Assembly: GCF_002222595.2 (NCBI RefSeq)
Contig: NZ_CP022413.2
Coordinates: forward strand, 1,256,001 to 1,320,000
Length of the DNA stretch: 64,000 nt
DNA from: Blautia hansenii DSM 20583
Lineage (GTDB): Bacteria > Bacillota > Clostridia > Lachnospirales > Lachnospiraceae
Direction of reading: 5' to 3'
Part shown: positions 37,874 to 46,417 of the stretch, in pieces
Layout: each line of letters begins with the position of its first letter
Numbering within the stretch: the stretch's first letter is position 1
The notes under the pieces: model-generated
Seen by the model: only the letters and a program-made list of their open reading frames with translations
Databases searched by the model: none
Told to the model about the DNA's origin: nothing
Translations under genes and position numbers: made by a program

Positions 37874-40264
37874 ATGAATACATCATTATCATGGATTAAA
37901 AAATATGTGCCGGATTTAGATGTGAGCGCACAGGAATATACAGATGCAATGACTTTGTCAGGAACAAAGGTAGAAGGCTTTGAGAAACTGGATGCAGACC
38001 TTGAAAAGATTGTTATCGGACAGATTGAAAAAATTGAGAGACATCCGGATGCCGATAAACTGATTGTTTGTCAGGTAAATATTGGTACAGAAACTGTTCA
38101 GATTGTAACAGGGGCTTCCAATGTGCATGAAGGAGATAAAATTCCGGTTGTATTAGACGGCGGAAGCGTTGCAGACGGAACAAAAATTAAAACAGGAAAG
38201 CTGCGTGGCGTAGAGTCCTGCGGTATGATGTGCTCCATTGAAGAATTGGGCTCAACAACAGAATTTTATCCGGAAGCAGCAGAAGACGGTATTTATATTT
38301 TTCCGGAAGACGCAGAAGTAGGAGCAAGCGCTATTGAAGCTTTAGGTTTCAACGATGTGGTATTTGAATACGAAATTACTTCCAACCGTGTAGACTGTTA
38401 CAGTGTAATCGGTATTGCGAGAGAAGCAGCGGCTACTTTCCAGAAACCATTTTATCCACCGGTTGTAGAAGTAAAAGGAAATTCTGAAGACGTCAACGAT
38501 TATGTAAAAGTAACCGTAGAAGACAAGGAGCTTTGCCCTCGTTACTGTGCAAGAATGGTAAAGAACGTAAAAATCGGACCTTCACCAAAATGGATGCAGC
38601 GTTGTCTGGCTGCAAACGGTATTCGCCCTATTAACAATCTGGTAGATATTACCAACTATGTTATGGAAGAATTCGGACAGCCAATGCACGCTTATGATAT
38701 GGATACCATTGAAGGACAGGAAATCATTGTTCGCCGTGCAAAAAAAGACGAAAAATTCGTTACTTTAGACGGTCAGGAAAGAGTATTAGATGACTCTGTA
38801 CTGATGATTTGTGATGGAAAGAAGCCTGTTGGAATTGCCGGAATTATGGGTGGAGAAAACTCCATGATTACAGAAAATGCCACAACCGTTCTCTTAGAAG
38901 CAGCTTGCTTTGACGGTGTAAATATTCGTCTTTCCAGCAAAAAAGTAGGACTTCGTACAGATGCTTCCGGTAAATTTGAAAAGGGCTTAGATCCAAACAA
39001 TGCACAGGCTGCCATTGACAGAGCTTGTCAGTTAATCGAAGAATTTGGCTGCGGCGAAGTGGTAGGTGGTATGGCAGACGTATATTCAAAAGTAAAAGAA
39101 CCGGTACGTGTTGCTTTTGATGCAGATAAAATCAACAGCCTTCTGGGAACAGAGCTTTCTAAAGAAGAAATGTTAGAATATTTAAGCAGAGTAGAATTAA
39201 AATATGATGAAAGTACAGGAGAAATCGTAGCGCCTACTTTCAGACATGATATTTTCCGTATGGCAGATTTAGCAGAGGAAGTAGCCCGTTTCTACGGATA
39301 TGACAACATTCCTACAACATTGCCAAAAGGAGAAGCAACCACAGGAAAGCTTCCATTCAAACTGCGTATTGAGCAGGTGGCAAGAGATATGGCAGAATTT
39401 AACGGATTTTCTCAGGGGTATTGTTATTCTTTTGAAAGCCCGAAGGTATTTGACAAATTGTTAATTCCGGAAAATGACGAATTGAGAAAAGCTATTGTGA
39501 TTTCTAATCCATTAGGAGAAGATTTCAGCATTATGAGAACAATCTCTTTAAACGGTATGCTCACATCTCTGGGAACAAACTATAAGAGAAGAAATAAAGA
39601 CGTTCGCTTATATGAATTAGGAAATATTTATCTTCCAAAAGAATTACCTTTAACAGAGCTTCCGGAAGAAAGAATGATGTTCACATTAGGTATGTACGGA
39701 GCAGGCGATTTCTTCTCTATGAAAGGCGTTGTAGAGGAATTCTTAGATAAAATCGGTATGCACAAAAAAGAGGAATACAATCCAAACGCAGGCAAACCAT
39801 TCCTTCATCCGGGACGTCAGGCAGAAATTATTTATGATAAAACTGTAATTGGATATATGGGAGAGGTTCACCCAACAGTTGCAGCTTCTTACGGCATCGG
39901 AGAAAAAGCTTATGTAGCTGTTCTGGATATTCCTGCAATTTTAGAATTTGCAACCTTTGACAGAAAATACGAAGGCATTGCAAAATTCCCTGCTGTAAGC
40001 CGTGACATTAGTATGGTCGTTCCAAAAGAAGTATTGGCAGGACAGATTGAAGCAGTTATTGCACAGAGAGGCGGAAAAATTCTGGAGAATTACCAGTTAT
40101 TCGATATTTATGAAGGAAGCCAGATTAAAGAAGGATATAAATCTATGGCATATTCTGTTACCTTCCGTGCGAAAGACAGAACCTTAGAGGATGCAGATGT
40201 AAATGCAGCCATGAAAAAAATCCTCAATGGTCTGGAAACACTTGGTATTGAGCTGCGTAAATAA
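37874..40264 (+). CDS. pheT: Phenylalanine--tRNA ligase beta subunit
   Basis: 796 residues: an N-terminal tRNA-binding OB domain (about 40-150, HPDADKLIVCQVNIG), B3/B4 editing domain, B5 domain (about 400-475), class II-like core and a C-terminal FDX-ACB anticodon domain (KFPAVSRDISMVV to the end). Full length. It follows pheS by 14 bases with AGGAGGAGAAAG as ribosome binding site. Confidence 0.97.
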   Translation: MNTSLSWIKKYVPDLDVSAQEYTDAMTLSGTKVEGFEKLDADLEKIVIGQIEKIERHPDADKLIVCQVNIGTETVQIVTGASNVHEGDKIPVVLDGGSVADGTKIKTGKLRGVESCGMMCSIEELGSTTEFYPEAAEDGIYIFPEDAEVGASAIEALGFNDVVFEYEITSNRVDCYSVIGIAREAAATFQKPFYPPVVEVKGNSEDVNDYVKVTVEDKELCPRYCARMVKNVKIGPSPKWMQRCLAANGIRPINNLVDITNYVMEEFGQPMHAYDMDTIEGQEIIVRRAKKDEKFVTLDGQERVLDDSVLMICDGKKPVGIAGIMGGENSMITENATTVLLEAACFDGVNIRLSSKKVGLRTDASGKFEKGLDPNNAQAAIDRACQLIEEFGCGEVVGGMADVYSKVKEPVRVAFDADKINSLLGTELSKEEMLEYLSRVELKYDESTGEIVAPTFRHDIFRMADLAEEVARFYGYDNIPTTLPKGEATTGKLPFKLRIEQVARDMAEFNGFSQGYCYSFESPKVFDKLLIPENDELRKAIVISNPLGEDFSIMRTISLNGMLTSLGTNYKRRNKDVRLYELGNIYLPKELPLTELPEERMMFTLGMYGAGDFFSMKGVVEEFLDKIGMHKKEEYNPNAGKPFLHPGRQAEIIYDKTVIGYMGEVHPTVAASYGIGEKAYVAVLDIPAILEFATFDRKYEGIAKFPAVSRDISMVVPKEVLAGQIEAVIAQRGGKILENYQLFDIYEGSQIKEGYKSMAYSVTFRAKDRTLEDADVNAAMKKILNGLETLGIELRK

Positions 40265-40869
40265 TGATGAAGTTATATATTCTTAGACATGGAGAAACCC
40301 AGTGGAATGTGCAGAAAAGGCTGCAAGGGGCTTCTGACACTGAGTTAAACGAAAAGGGTATTGCTTTGGCAGAAAAAACAGGAGAGGCGCTGAAGGAAAT
40401 TCCTTTTTACTGTTGTTTTACCAGTCCTTTAAAGAGAGCAAAGGACACGGCAAAGCTGGCGCTTGGCAACAGGGAAATTCCCATCTATGAAGATGCAAGA
40501 ATACAGGAAATTTGCTTTGGAGAGTGGGAGGGAGAAAATTCTTCCCTGCTTCCTCAGGAGATGCTTTATAATTTCTTCCATAACACAAAGGATTATAGAG
40601 CACCAAAAGGGGGAGAAGAGCTTGCTCACATTTGCGCCAGAACCAGAGATTTTTGGGAGGATATTATTGCCAGAGAAGAATTGCAGGATAAAAATATTCT
40701 CATTGCTTCTCACGGCTGCGCAGTGCGTGCGCTTTTACAAAACGTATATGAAGACGCAGATATTGCAAATTTCTGGCATGGAAAAGTTCCGCCAAACTGC
40801 AGTGTGAATATTGTAGAAATGAAAGAGAACAAAGCTATACTTCTTGAAGAAGATGTGGTATATTACTAA
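40264..40869 (+). CDS. Histidine phosphatase family protein
   Basis: 201 residues of the phosphoglycerate mutase-like branch: catalytic LRHGETQWN near residue 8, TSPLKRAKDTA, ICFGEWEG and the second histidine in IASHGCAVRALL. The site is complete. Substrate unknown; relatives include CobC-type and broad acid phosphatases. The ATG at 40264 shares its A with the pheT stop (or ATG 40267 is used), so it is part of the pheST transcript and subject to the T-box. Confidence 0.88.
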   Translation: MMKLYILRHGETQWNVQKRLQGASDTELNEKGIALAEKTGEALKEIPFYCCFTSPLKRAKDTAKLALGNREIPIYEDARIQEICFGEWEGENSSLLPQEMLYNFFHNTKDYRAPKGGEELAHICARTRDFWEDIIAREELQDKNILIASHGCAVRALLQNVYEDADIANFWHGKVPPNCSVNIVEMKENKAILLEEDVVYY

Positions 40870-40881
40870 ATAGAAACAGGA

Positions 40882-40917
40882 GGCTGTCGTATTAAATATA
40901 ATGCGGCAGCCCCCTTT
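40882..40917 (+). terminator. Terminator after the pheST operon
   Basis: GGCTGTCGTATTA and TAATGCGGCAGCC arms (one mismatched pair) followed by CCCCTTT; the T run is short. Confidence 0.6.
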
Positions 40918-40942
40918 CGTCAGAGAACAGAAAGGAGAAACC

Positions 40943-41968
40943 ATGAGAACAGCAGACTTTTATTATGATTTGCCGGAAGAACTGATTGCACAGGATCCAT
41001 TATTAGACAGGTCATCTTCCAGACTGATGCACTTGGATAAACAAACCGGTGAAATATGCCATACAGATTTTAAACATATTATTGACTATTTAAACCCAGA
41101 GGATTGTCTTGTTATCAATGATACAAGAGTAATACCGGCTCGTTTATACGGAAGTAAGGTCGGAACAGATGCAGGGATTGAAATTCTTCTGTTAAAAAGA
41201 AGAGAAAACAATATATGGGAAACCTTAGTAAAACCGGGTAAAAAAGCAAAACCGGGAACAAAAATCAGCTTTGGCGATGGACTTTTAATCGGTGAAGTGC
41301 TGGATATTGTAGAAGAAGGAAATCGTCTGATACAGTTTCAGTACGAAGGGATTTTCGAAGAAATCTTAGACAAGCTGGGAGAAATGCCTCTTCCTCCTTA
41401 TATCACTCATAAGCTTCAGGATAAGGAACGTTACCAGACCGTTTATGCAAAAAACGAGGGAAGTGCAGCAGCGCCTACGGCAGGACTTCATTTTACAAAA
41501 GAATTATTGAAAGAAATAGAAGAAAAAGGCGTGAAAATTGCCCATGTAACCCTTCATGTGGGACTGGGTACGTTCCGCCCTGTAAAGGTAGATGATGTAG
41601 AAAGTCATCACATGCACTCTGAATTTTATGTAGTGGAAGAGGAGCAGGCAAAAATCATCAATGAAACAAAGGCAAAAGGCGGCAGAGTGATTTCCGTGGG
41701 AACTACAAGCTGCAGAACTTTAGAGTCTGCCACAGATGAGAATGGGATTTTGCAGGCAAAAAGCGGATGGACAGATATTTTTATCTATCCCGGCTATCAG
41801 TTTAAAATGATTGATGCTTTAATTACAAACTTCCATTTACCGGAGTCAACCCTTTTAATGCTGGTTTCTGCATTGGCGGGAAAAGAAAAGATTATGAATG
41901 CTTATGAAGAAGCAGTAAAAGAGCGTTATCGCTTTTTCAGCTTCGGAGATGCCATGATTATTGAGTGA
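40943..41968 (+). CDS. queA: S-adenosylmethionine:tRNA ribosyltransferase-isomerase
   Basis: 341 residues. Family segments: [14 protein letters not shown] at the N-terminus, [31 protein letters not shown] and the C-terminal [17 protein letters not shown]. It makes epoxyqueuosine in tRNA from preQ1. ATG 40943 is chosen because AAAGGAG lies 7 bases upstream; the frame itself is open from 40901 inside the preceding terminator. A strong bidirectional terminator follows. Confidence 0.96.
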   Translation: MRTADFYYDLPEELIAQDPLLDRSSSRLMHLDKQTGEICHTDFKHIIDYLNPEDCLVINDTRVIPARLYGSKVGTDAGIEILLLKRRENNIWETLVKPGKKAKPGTKISFGDGLLIGEVLDIVEEGNRLIQFQYEGIFEEILDKLGEMPLPPYITHKLQDKERYQTVYAKNEGSAAAPTAGLHFTKELLKEIEEKGVKIAHVTLHVGLGTFRPVKVDDVESHHMHSEFYVVEEEQAKIINETKAKGGRVISVGTTSCRTLESATDENGILQAKSGWTDIFIYPGYQFKMIDALITNFHLPESTLLMLVSALAGKEKIMNAYEEAVKERYRFFSFGDAMIIE

Positions 41969-41984
41969 TAAAAAGATTGCAAAG

Positions 41985-42028
41985 AAAAAACGCCAGAACC
42001 GATATTTATCGGAACTGGCGTTTTTTTT
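41985..42028. terminator. Bidirectional terminator between queA and pckA
   Basis: AAAAAACGCCAG and CTGGCGTTTTTT with an inner CCGATA/TATCGG stem. Confidence 0.9.
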
Positions 42029-42050
42029 CATATTTAAAAATCTTATTTTA

Positions 42051-43655
42051 TTATTCCTGAGGACCGGCAGCAACTAATGCTTTACCAGCTTTATTTCCTT
42101 CGTATTTAGCAAAGTTCTTAATAAATCTCTGTGCTAAGTCTTTTGCTTTTGTTTCCCATTCGGAAGCATCTGCATAAGTATTACGAGGATCAAGAATGTT
42201 TGTATCAACACCTGGAAGTTCTGTAGGTACTTCGAAGTTGAAGTATGGAATTTTCTTTGTAGGAGCGTTTAAGATGTCTCCGTTTAAGATAGCGTCGATG
42301 ATACCACGAGTATCTTTAATGGAGATACGTTTTCCTGTACCATTCCATCCTGTGTTTACAAGGTAAGCCTTTGCTCCACTCTGCTGCATTTTCTTAACAA
42401 GCTCTTCAGCGTATTTTGTTGGATGCAGCTCTAAGAATGCCTGTCCAAAGCAAGCGGAGAATGTTGGTGTAGGTTCTGTAATTCCACGTTCTGTACCAGC
42501 TAATTTTGCTGTAAATCCAGAAAGGAAGTAGTACTGTGTCTGTTCTGGTGTCAGAATAGATACTGGAGGTAATACACCAAATGCATCTGCAGATAAGAAG
42601 ATAACTTCTTTTGCAGCTGGAGCAGAAGATACAGGACGAACAATATTTTCAATGTGGTTAATTGGATAAGATACACGAGTATTTTCTGTTACACTCTTAT
42701 CTGTAAAGTCGATTTTTCCTTCTGCATCTAATGTTACGTTCTCAAGAAGAGCGTCACGTTTGATTGCATTGTAGATATCTGGTTCAGAATCTTTATCTAA
42801 GTCGATAACTTTTGCGTAGCATCCGCCTTCAAAGTTAAATACACCGTTGTCATCCCAGCCGTGTTCGTCATCACCGATTAAGAGACGTTTTGGATCTGTG
42901 GAAAGTGTAGTTTTTCCTGTTCCGGAAAGACCGAAGAAAATTGCTGTGTTTTCACCATTTAAGTCTGTGTTTGCAGAGCAGTGCATGGAAGCGATACCTT
43001 TTAATGGAAGGTAGTAGTTCATCATAGAGAACATACCTTTTTTCATTTCTCCGCCGTACCATGTATTTACGATAACCTGCTCACGGCTTGTGATGTTGAA
43101 CATAACAGCTGTTTCAGAGTTTAATCCTAATTCTTTGTAGTTTTCAACTTTTGCTTTAGAAGCATTGTATACGATAAAGTCTGGTTCGAAGTCTTTCAGC
43201 TCTTCTTCAGTAGGCTGAATGAACATGTTTGTAACAAAATGTGCCTGCCAAGCTACTTCTACGATAAAACGGATAGCCATACGTGTATCTTTGTTTGCAC
43301 CGCAGAAAGCATCTACAACATACAGTTTTTTGTTAGACAGCTCTTTTAAAGCAATATCTTTTACAGTATCCCAAGCTTCCTGTGTAGCTGGATGGTTGTC
43401 ATTTTTGTATTCATCAGAAGTCCACCATACAGTGTCTTTAGAGTTTTCATCCATAACGATGAATTTGTCTTTAGGAGAACGTCCTGTGTATACACCTGTC
43501 ATTACGTTAACTGCACCCAGTTCACTTTCCTGACCTTTTTCAAAGCCTTCCAGTTCCGGTTTTGTTTCTTCAGCGAATAATAATTCATAAGAAGGGTTGT
43601 GAACAATCTCAGTTGTTCCAGTGATGCCGTATTTGCTTAAATTCAATTCTGCCAT
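42051..43655 (-). CDS. pckA: Phosphoenolpyruvate carboxykinase (ATP)
   Basis: 534 residues. Nucleotide and metal motifs: [13 protein letters not shown] (kinase-1a), [10 protein letters not shown] (kinase-2) and the substrate segment [10 protein letters not shown] near residue 60. It interconverts oxaloacetate and PEP with ATP; in gut anaerobes it often works in the carboxylating direction toward succinate or propionate (established for the enzyme class, direction here inferred). It has a leader of about 95 bases after its own promoter. Confidence 0.97.
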   Translation of the reverse strand: MAELNLSKYGITGTTEIVHNPSYELLFAEETKPELEGFEKGQESELGAVNVMTGVYTGRSPKDKFIVMDENSKDTVWWTSDEYKNDNHPATQEAWDTVKDIALKELSNKKLYVVDAFCGANKDTRMAIRFIVEVAWQAHFVTNMFIQPTEEELKDFEPDFIVYNASKAKVENYKELGLNSETAVMFNITSREQVIVNTWYGGEMKKGMFSMMNYYLPLKGIASMHCSANTDLNGENTAIFFGLSGTGKTTLSTDPKRLLIGDDEHGWDDNGVFNFEGGCYAKVIDLDKDSEPDIYNAIKRDALLENVTLDAEGKIDFTDKSVTENTRVSYPINHIENIVRPVSSAPAAKEVIFLSADAFGVLPPVSILTPEQTQYYFLSGFTAKLAGTERGITEPTPTFSACFGQAFLELHPTKYAEELVKKMQQSGAKAYLVNTGWNGTGKRISIKDTRGIIDAILNGDILNAPTKKIPYFNFEVPTELPGVDTNILDPRNTYADASEWETKAKDLAQRFIKNFAKYEGNKAGKALVAAGPQE

Positions 43656-43761
43656 CTTACATGTACCTCTTTTCTCTTATATTAATTACGATAATCTCAC
43701 CTGCCAAGACAGGTTTGCGATATCCTTTTTTAAAGAAGGGAAAACCCTGCTTCTCTTCTAT

Positions 43762-43789
43762 ATTATACATATTTACTACAATAAATCAA
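43762..43789 (-). promoter_or_regulatory. Promoter of pckA
   Basis: Minus strand TTGATT (43789-43784), a 16-base spacer and TATAAT (43767-43762). Confidence 0.6.
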
Positions 43790-43836
43790 TAAAAAAATAT
43801 ATAGAAATTCTAAAATTTGTTTAAAATTTAACGACC

Positions 43837-45117
43837 TTATGAAGCAGAAATTGCAGCCATATCCCGATAAAATTCAGGATAGGAGATATCTACGCAGGAA
43901 GCATTTAAAATTTCTGTTTCTCCGTCAGCAGCCATACCGGCAACGGCAAAGGACATGGCAATTCTGTGATCCATATAGCTGTCTAAAACAGCGCCTTTTA
44001 AAGGCTTGCCTCCATGTATTTCCATGCCGTCTTCCGTAGGAATAATATCAGCTCCCATAGCGGATAAATGCTGCACAATAATATCCAGACGGTTAGACTC
44101 TTTTACCTTTAATTCCTGCGCATCACGGATGACGGTAGTACCTTGGGCAAAGGCTGCCATAACAGCAAGCATCGGAAGTTCGTCAATGAGAGTGGGAATA
44201 AGTGCGCCTTCGATAACTGTTGCTTTTAACTCGCTGTGTTTTACCAGAATATCGGCCACAGGCTCTTTTCCGTATTCCCTCTTATTTAAAAGCTGAATAT
44301 CTGCGCCCATATCTGCGCATACTTTTAGAATGCCATCTCGTGTAGGATTTATTCCCACATCTTTGATTAAAATTTCAGAGCCCGGAATTAGAAGTCCCGC
44401 AGCAATAAAATAAGCCGCAGAAGAAATATCTCCGGGAACAATGACATTTTGTCCTTCTAAAACAGGATTGCCCGTGATAGCCGCAGTAGTTCCTTCTGAA
44501 ATGACGTCTGCACCAAAGGAGCGGAGCATCAGTTCAGAATGGTTGCGGGAAAGATAGGGCTCTGTCACTTTTGTGATGCCATCTGCATACATTCCTGCCA
44601 ATAAAACACAGGACTTCACCTGTGCAGAGCTTACCGGTGAAAGATAATGTATGGGCTTTAAAGGATGCCCCGTTATTTTCAGCGGTGCACAGCCGTTGTC
44701 GGATAGACTTTCTATTTTGCCTCCCATTTGGGAAAGGGGAGTAATAATTCGTGTCATAGGACGTTTCTGAATAGAAGCATCTCCGGTTAAAGTAGTACAA
44801 AAAGCCTGTCCGGCTAAAATACCGGATAAAAGGCGGGTAGTAGTTCCGCTGTTTCCTGCATCTAAAATCGTTTCAGGAGCGTTTAAGCCGTGAAGTCCTT
44901 TGCCGTGAATTAAAATTTCCGAAGGAAGCTGTTCAATTTCAATGCCCATTTTTTCAAAGCAGGAGATTGTAGACAGACAATCAGCGCCTTTTAAAAAATT
45001 GGTAACAGAAGTGGTTCCTTTTGCAAGAGCCCCGAGCATGACGGCTCTGTGAGAGATGGATTTATCTCCCGGAACGGCAAGCTCTCCTCGAAGAGGAGTG
45101 GATTTTTTAAAAATCAT
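43837..45117 (-). CDS. aroA: 3-phosphoshikimate 1-carboxyvinyltransferase (EPSP synthase)
   Basis: 426 residues with GDKSISHRAVMLGALAKG at the N-terminus, DAGNSGTTTRLLSG near residue 90, and VKESNRLDIIVQ and YMDHRIAMSFAVAG in the C-terminal half. It transfers enolpyruvate from PEP to shikimate 3-phosphate. The DAGNSGTTTR form, in place of LGNAGTAMR, places it among class II-like enzymes. It is 11 bases downstream of tyrA in an aromatic amino acid operon. Confidence 0.96.
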   Translation of the reverse strand: MIFKKSTPLRGELAVPGDKSISHRAVMLGALAKGTTSVTNFLKGADCLSTISCFEKMGIEIEQLPSEILIHGKGLHGLNAPETILDAGNSGTTTRLLSGILAGQAFCTTLTGDASIQKRPMTRIITPLSQMGGKIESLSDNGCAPLKITGHPLKPIHYLSPVSSAQVKSCVLLAGMYADGITKVTEPYLSRNHSELMLRSFGADVISEGTTAAITGNPVLEGQNVIVPGDISSAAYFIAAGLLIPGSEILIKDVGINPTRDGILKVCADMGADIQLLNKREYGKEPVADILVKHSELKATVIEGALIPTLIDELPMLAVMAAFAQGTTVIRDAQELKVKESNRLDIIVQHLSAMGADIIPTEDGMEIHGGKPLKGAVLDSYMDHRIAMSFAVAGMAADGETEILNASCVDISYPEFYRDMAAISAS

Positions 45118-45128
45118 AGAAAAACCTC

Positions 45129-46226
45129 CTATCTCTCATAAATTTTATAATTGCGCTTTGTCAGCTGTTCCAAAGCCTGTTTTAAGGCATCCTCATCGTA
45201 AAATTCGATTTTTAATACGCCGTCTTCAAATTCTCTGTTGTGAAGAATGCCGATATTTTTAATACTGATATTATTCATAGAAAGAATAGTTGCAATGGTA
45301 GCAATAGAACCTGTTTCATCAATAATATCACAGTACAGGGCAAAATCCTTTTTAATTGGTCCGCTGGGGACATCATTAAAGGAATTTCTGTATTCCTTGG
45401 ACTGTGAAAACATATCGTAAAGACCATTGGCATCTTTTTGGTCCACTAAATATTTTGCCTGCACAATCAAGCGTATATATTCATCTAAAACCTTTGAAAT
45501 ATGCTCCGGATTTTCCAGACAAATCTGCTGCCACATGTGCGGAGAAGAGGATGCAATACGGGTAATATCTTTAAATCCGCCTGCCGCAATGGTTTTCATG
45601 TGCTCCAGAGGAGAGTCCAGCTTTTTCACTACATTTACAAGAGATGCAGCCACAATATGAGGAAGGTGGCTTACGGCAGCAGTAATAAAATCATGCTCAT
45701 CCCAAGTCAAAATCATAGGCAAAGCGCCAATGGAAGTTACCAGTTCGGTATACTTTCCTATTTTATCAAGACCAACCTCCTCAGACGGGGTAAGAATATA
45801 GTAGGCATTTTCAATCAAATGGTCGGTAGAATGCTCATATCCCATGTGTTCACTTCCTGCCATAGGATGTCCCCCGATAAAGTTGTAAGCCATGTCAAGT
45901 TCTGTGACTTTTCGGTGAATTTCCCCCTTTACACTGCCTACATCAGTGAGAATACAACCGGGGCGGATGACCTGCTTCAGCCATGGAAGACATTCGATAT
46001 TGTAGTCCACTGTGGCACACAAGAAAATATAATCACAGAGGGCAAAGCGAGGGTCATGCTCATTGCAGGGAATATCCACAATTCCGTCAAAAACCGCATC
46101 CTTTAAGGTATCTGTTGTGCGGTTATAAGCGATAATCTGATAATCCGGATGAAATTTTCGTATTGCTTTTGCAATGGAGCCGCCGATAAGCCCCAGACCA
46201 ATAAAACCAATAGTTGTGGTTTCCAT
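45129..46226 (-). CDS. tyrA: Prephenate dehydrogenase with ACT domain
   Basis: 365 residues: a Rossmann domain (GFIGLGLIGGSIAKAI), the prephenate-binding helical domain (GGHPMAGSEHMGYEHS, HLPHIVAASLVN) and a C-terminal ACT domain from about residue 295 (SIATIATILSMNNISIKNIGI), which suggests tyrosine feedback. It makes 4-hydroxyphenylpyruvate for tyrosine. First gene of the tyrA-aroA operon, divergent from the EF-G paralog. Confidence 0.95.
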   Translation of the reverse strand: METTTIGFIGLGLIGGSIAKAIRKFHPDYQIIAYNRTTDTLKDAVFDGIVDIPCNEHDPRFALCDYIFLCATVDYNIECLPWLKQVIRPGCILTDVGSVKGEIHRKVTELDMAYNFIGGHPMAGSEHMGYEHSTDHLIENAYYILTPSEEVGLDKIGKYTELVTSIGALPMILTWDEHDFITAAVSHLPHIVAASLVNVVKKLDSPLEHMKTIAAGGFKDITRIASSSPHMWQQICLENPEHISKVLDEYIRLIVQAKYLVDQKDANGLYDMFSQSKEYRNSFNDVPSGPIKKDFALYCDIIDETGSIATIATILSMNNISIKNIGILHNREFEDGVLKIEFYDEDALKQALEQLTKRNYKIYER

Positions 46227-46270
46227 ATATTTTCATACTCCTTCTAATTAAAATGCTGTCAAACAGTATC

Positions 46271-46299
46271 ATTTTATGACAGGTTTTTACAATTGTCAA
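46271..46299 (-). promoter_or_regulatory. Promoter of tyrA-aroA
   Basis: Minus strand TTGACA (46299-46294), 17 bases, TAAAAT (46276-46271). Confidence 0.75.
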
Positions 46300-46357
46300 T
46301 TCTATTGGTGTGTGTGAAAGGAATAAGAAAAAAACTTGTTTAATTTGAATAAAATAC

Positions 46358-46386
46358 TTGAAATATATCAATTTTTTTAGTAAAAT
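46358..46386 (+). promoter_or_regulatory. Promoter of the EF-G paralog
   Basis: TTGAAA (46358-46363), 17 bases, TAAAAT (46381-46386). A GGGAGG site precedes ATG 46418. Confidence 0.7.
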
Positions 46387-46417
46387 ATACACATAATATA
46401 TTTGGGAGGTATTACAT

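Noticed and set aside
43621..43824. Plus-strand frame opposite the pckA start
   Set aside because: It is a shadow of pckA and its leader, without a ribosome binding site or recognisable protein features.
46358..46386. Programmed regulation or riboswitch before the EF-G paralog
   Set aside because: The leader is only about 25 bases and shows no structure beyond a promoter and ribosome binding site.
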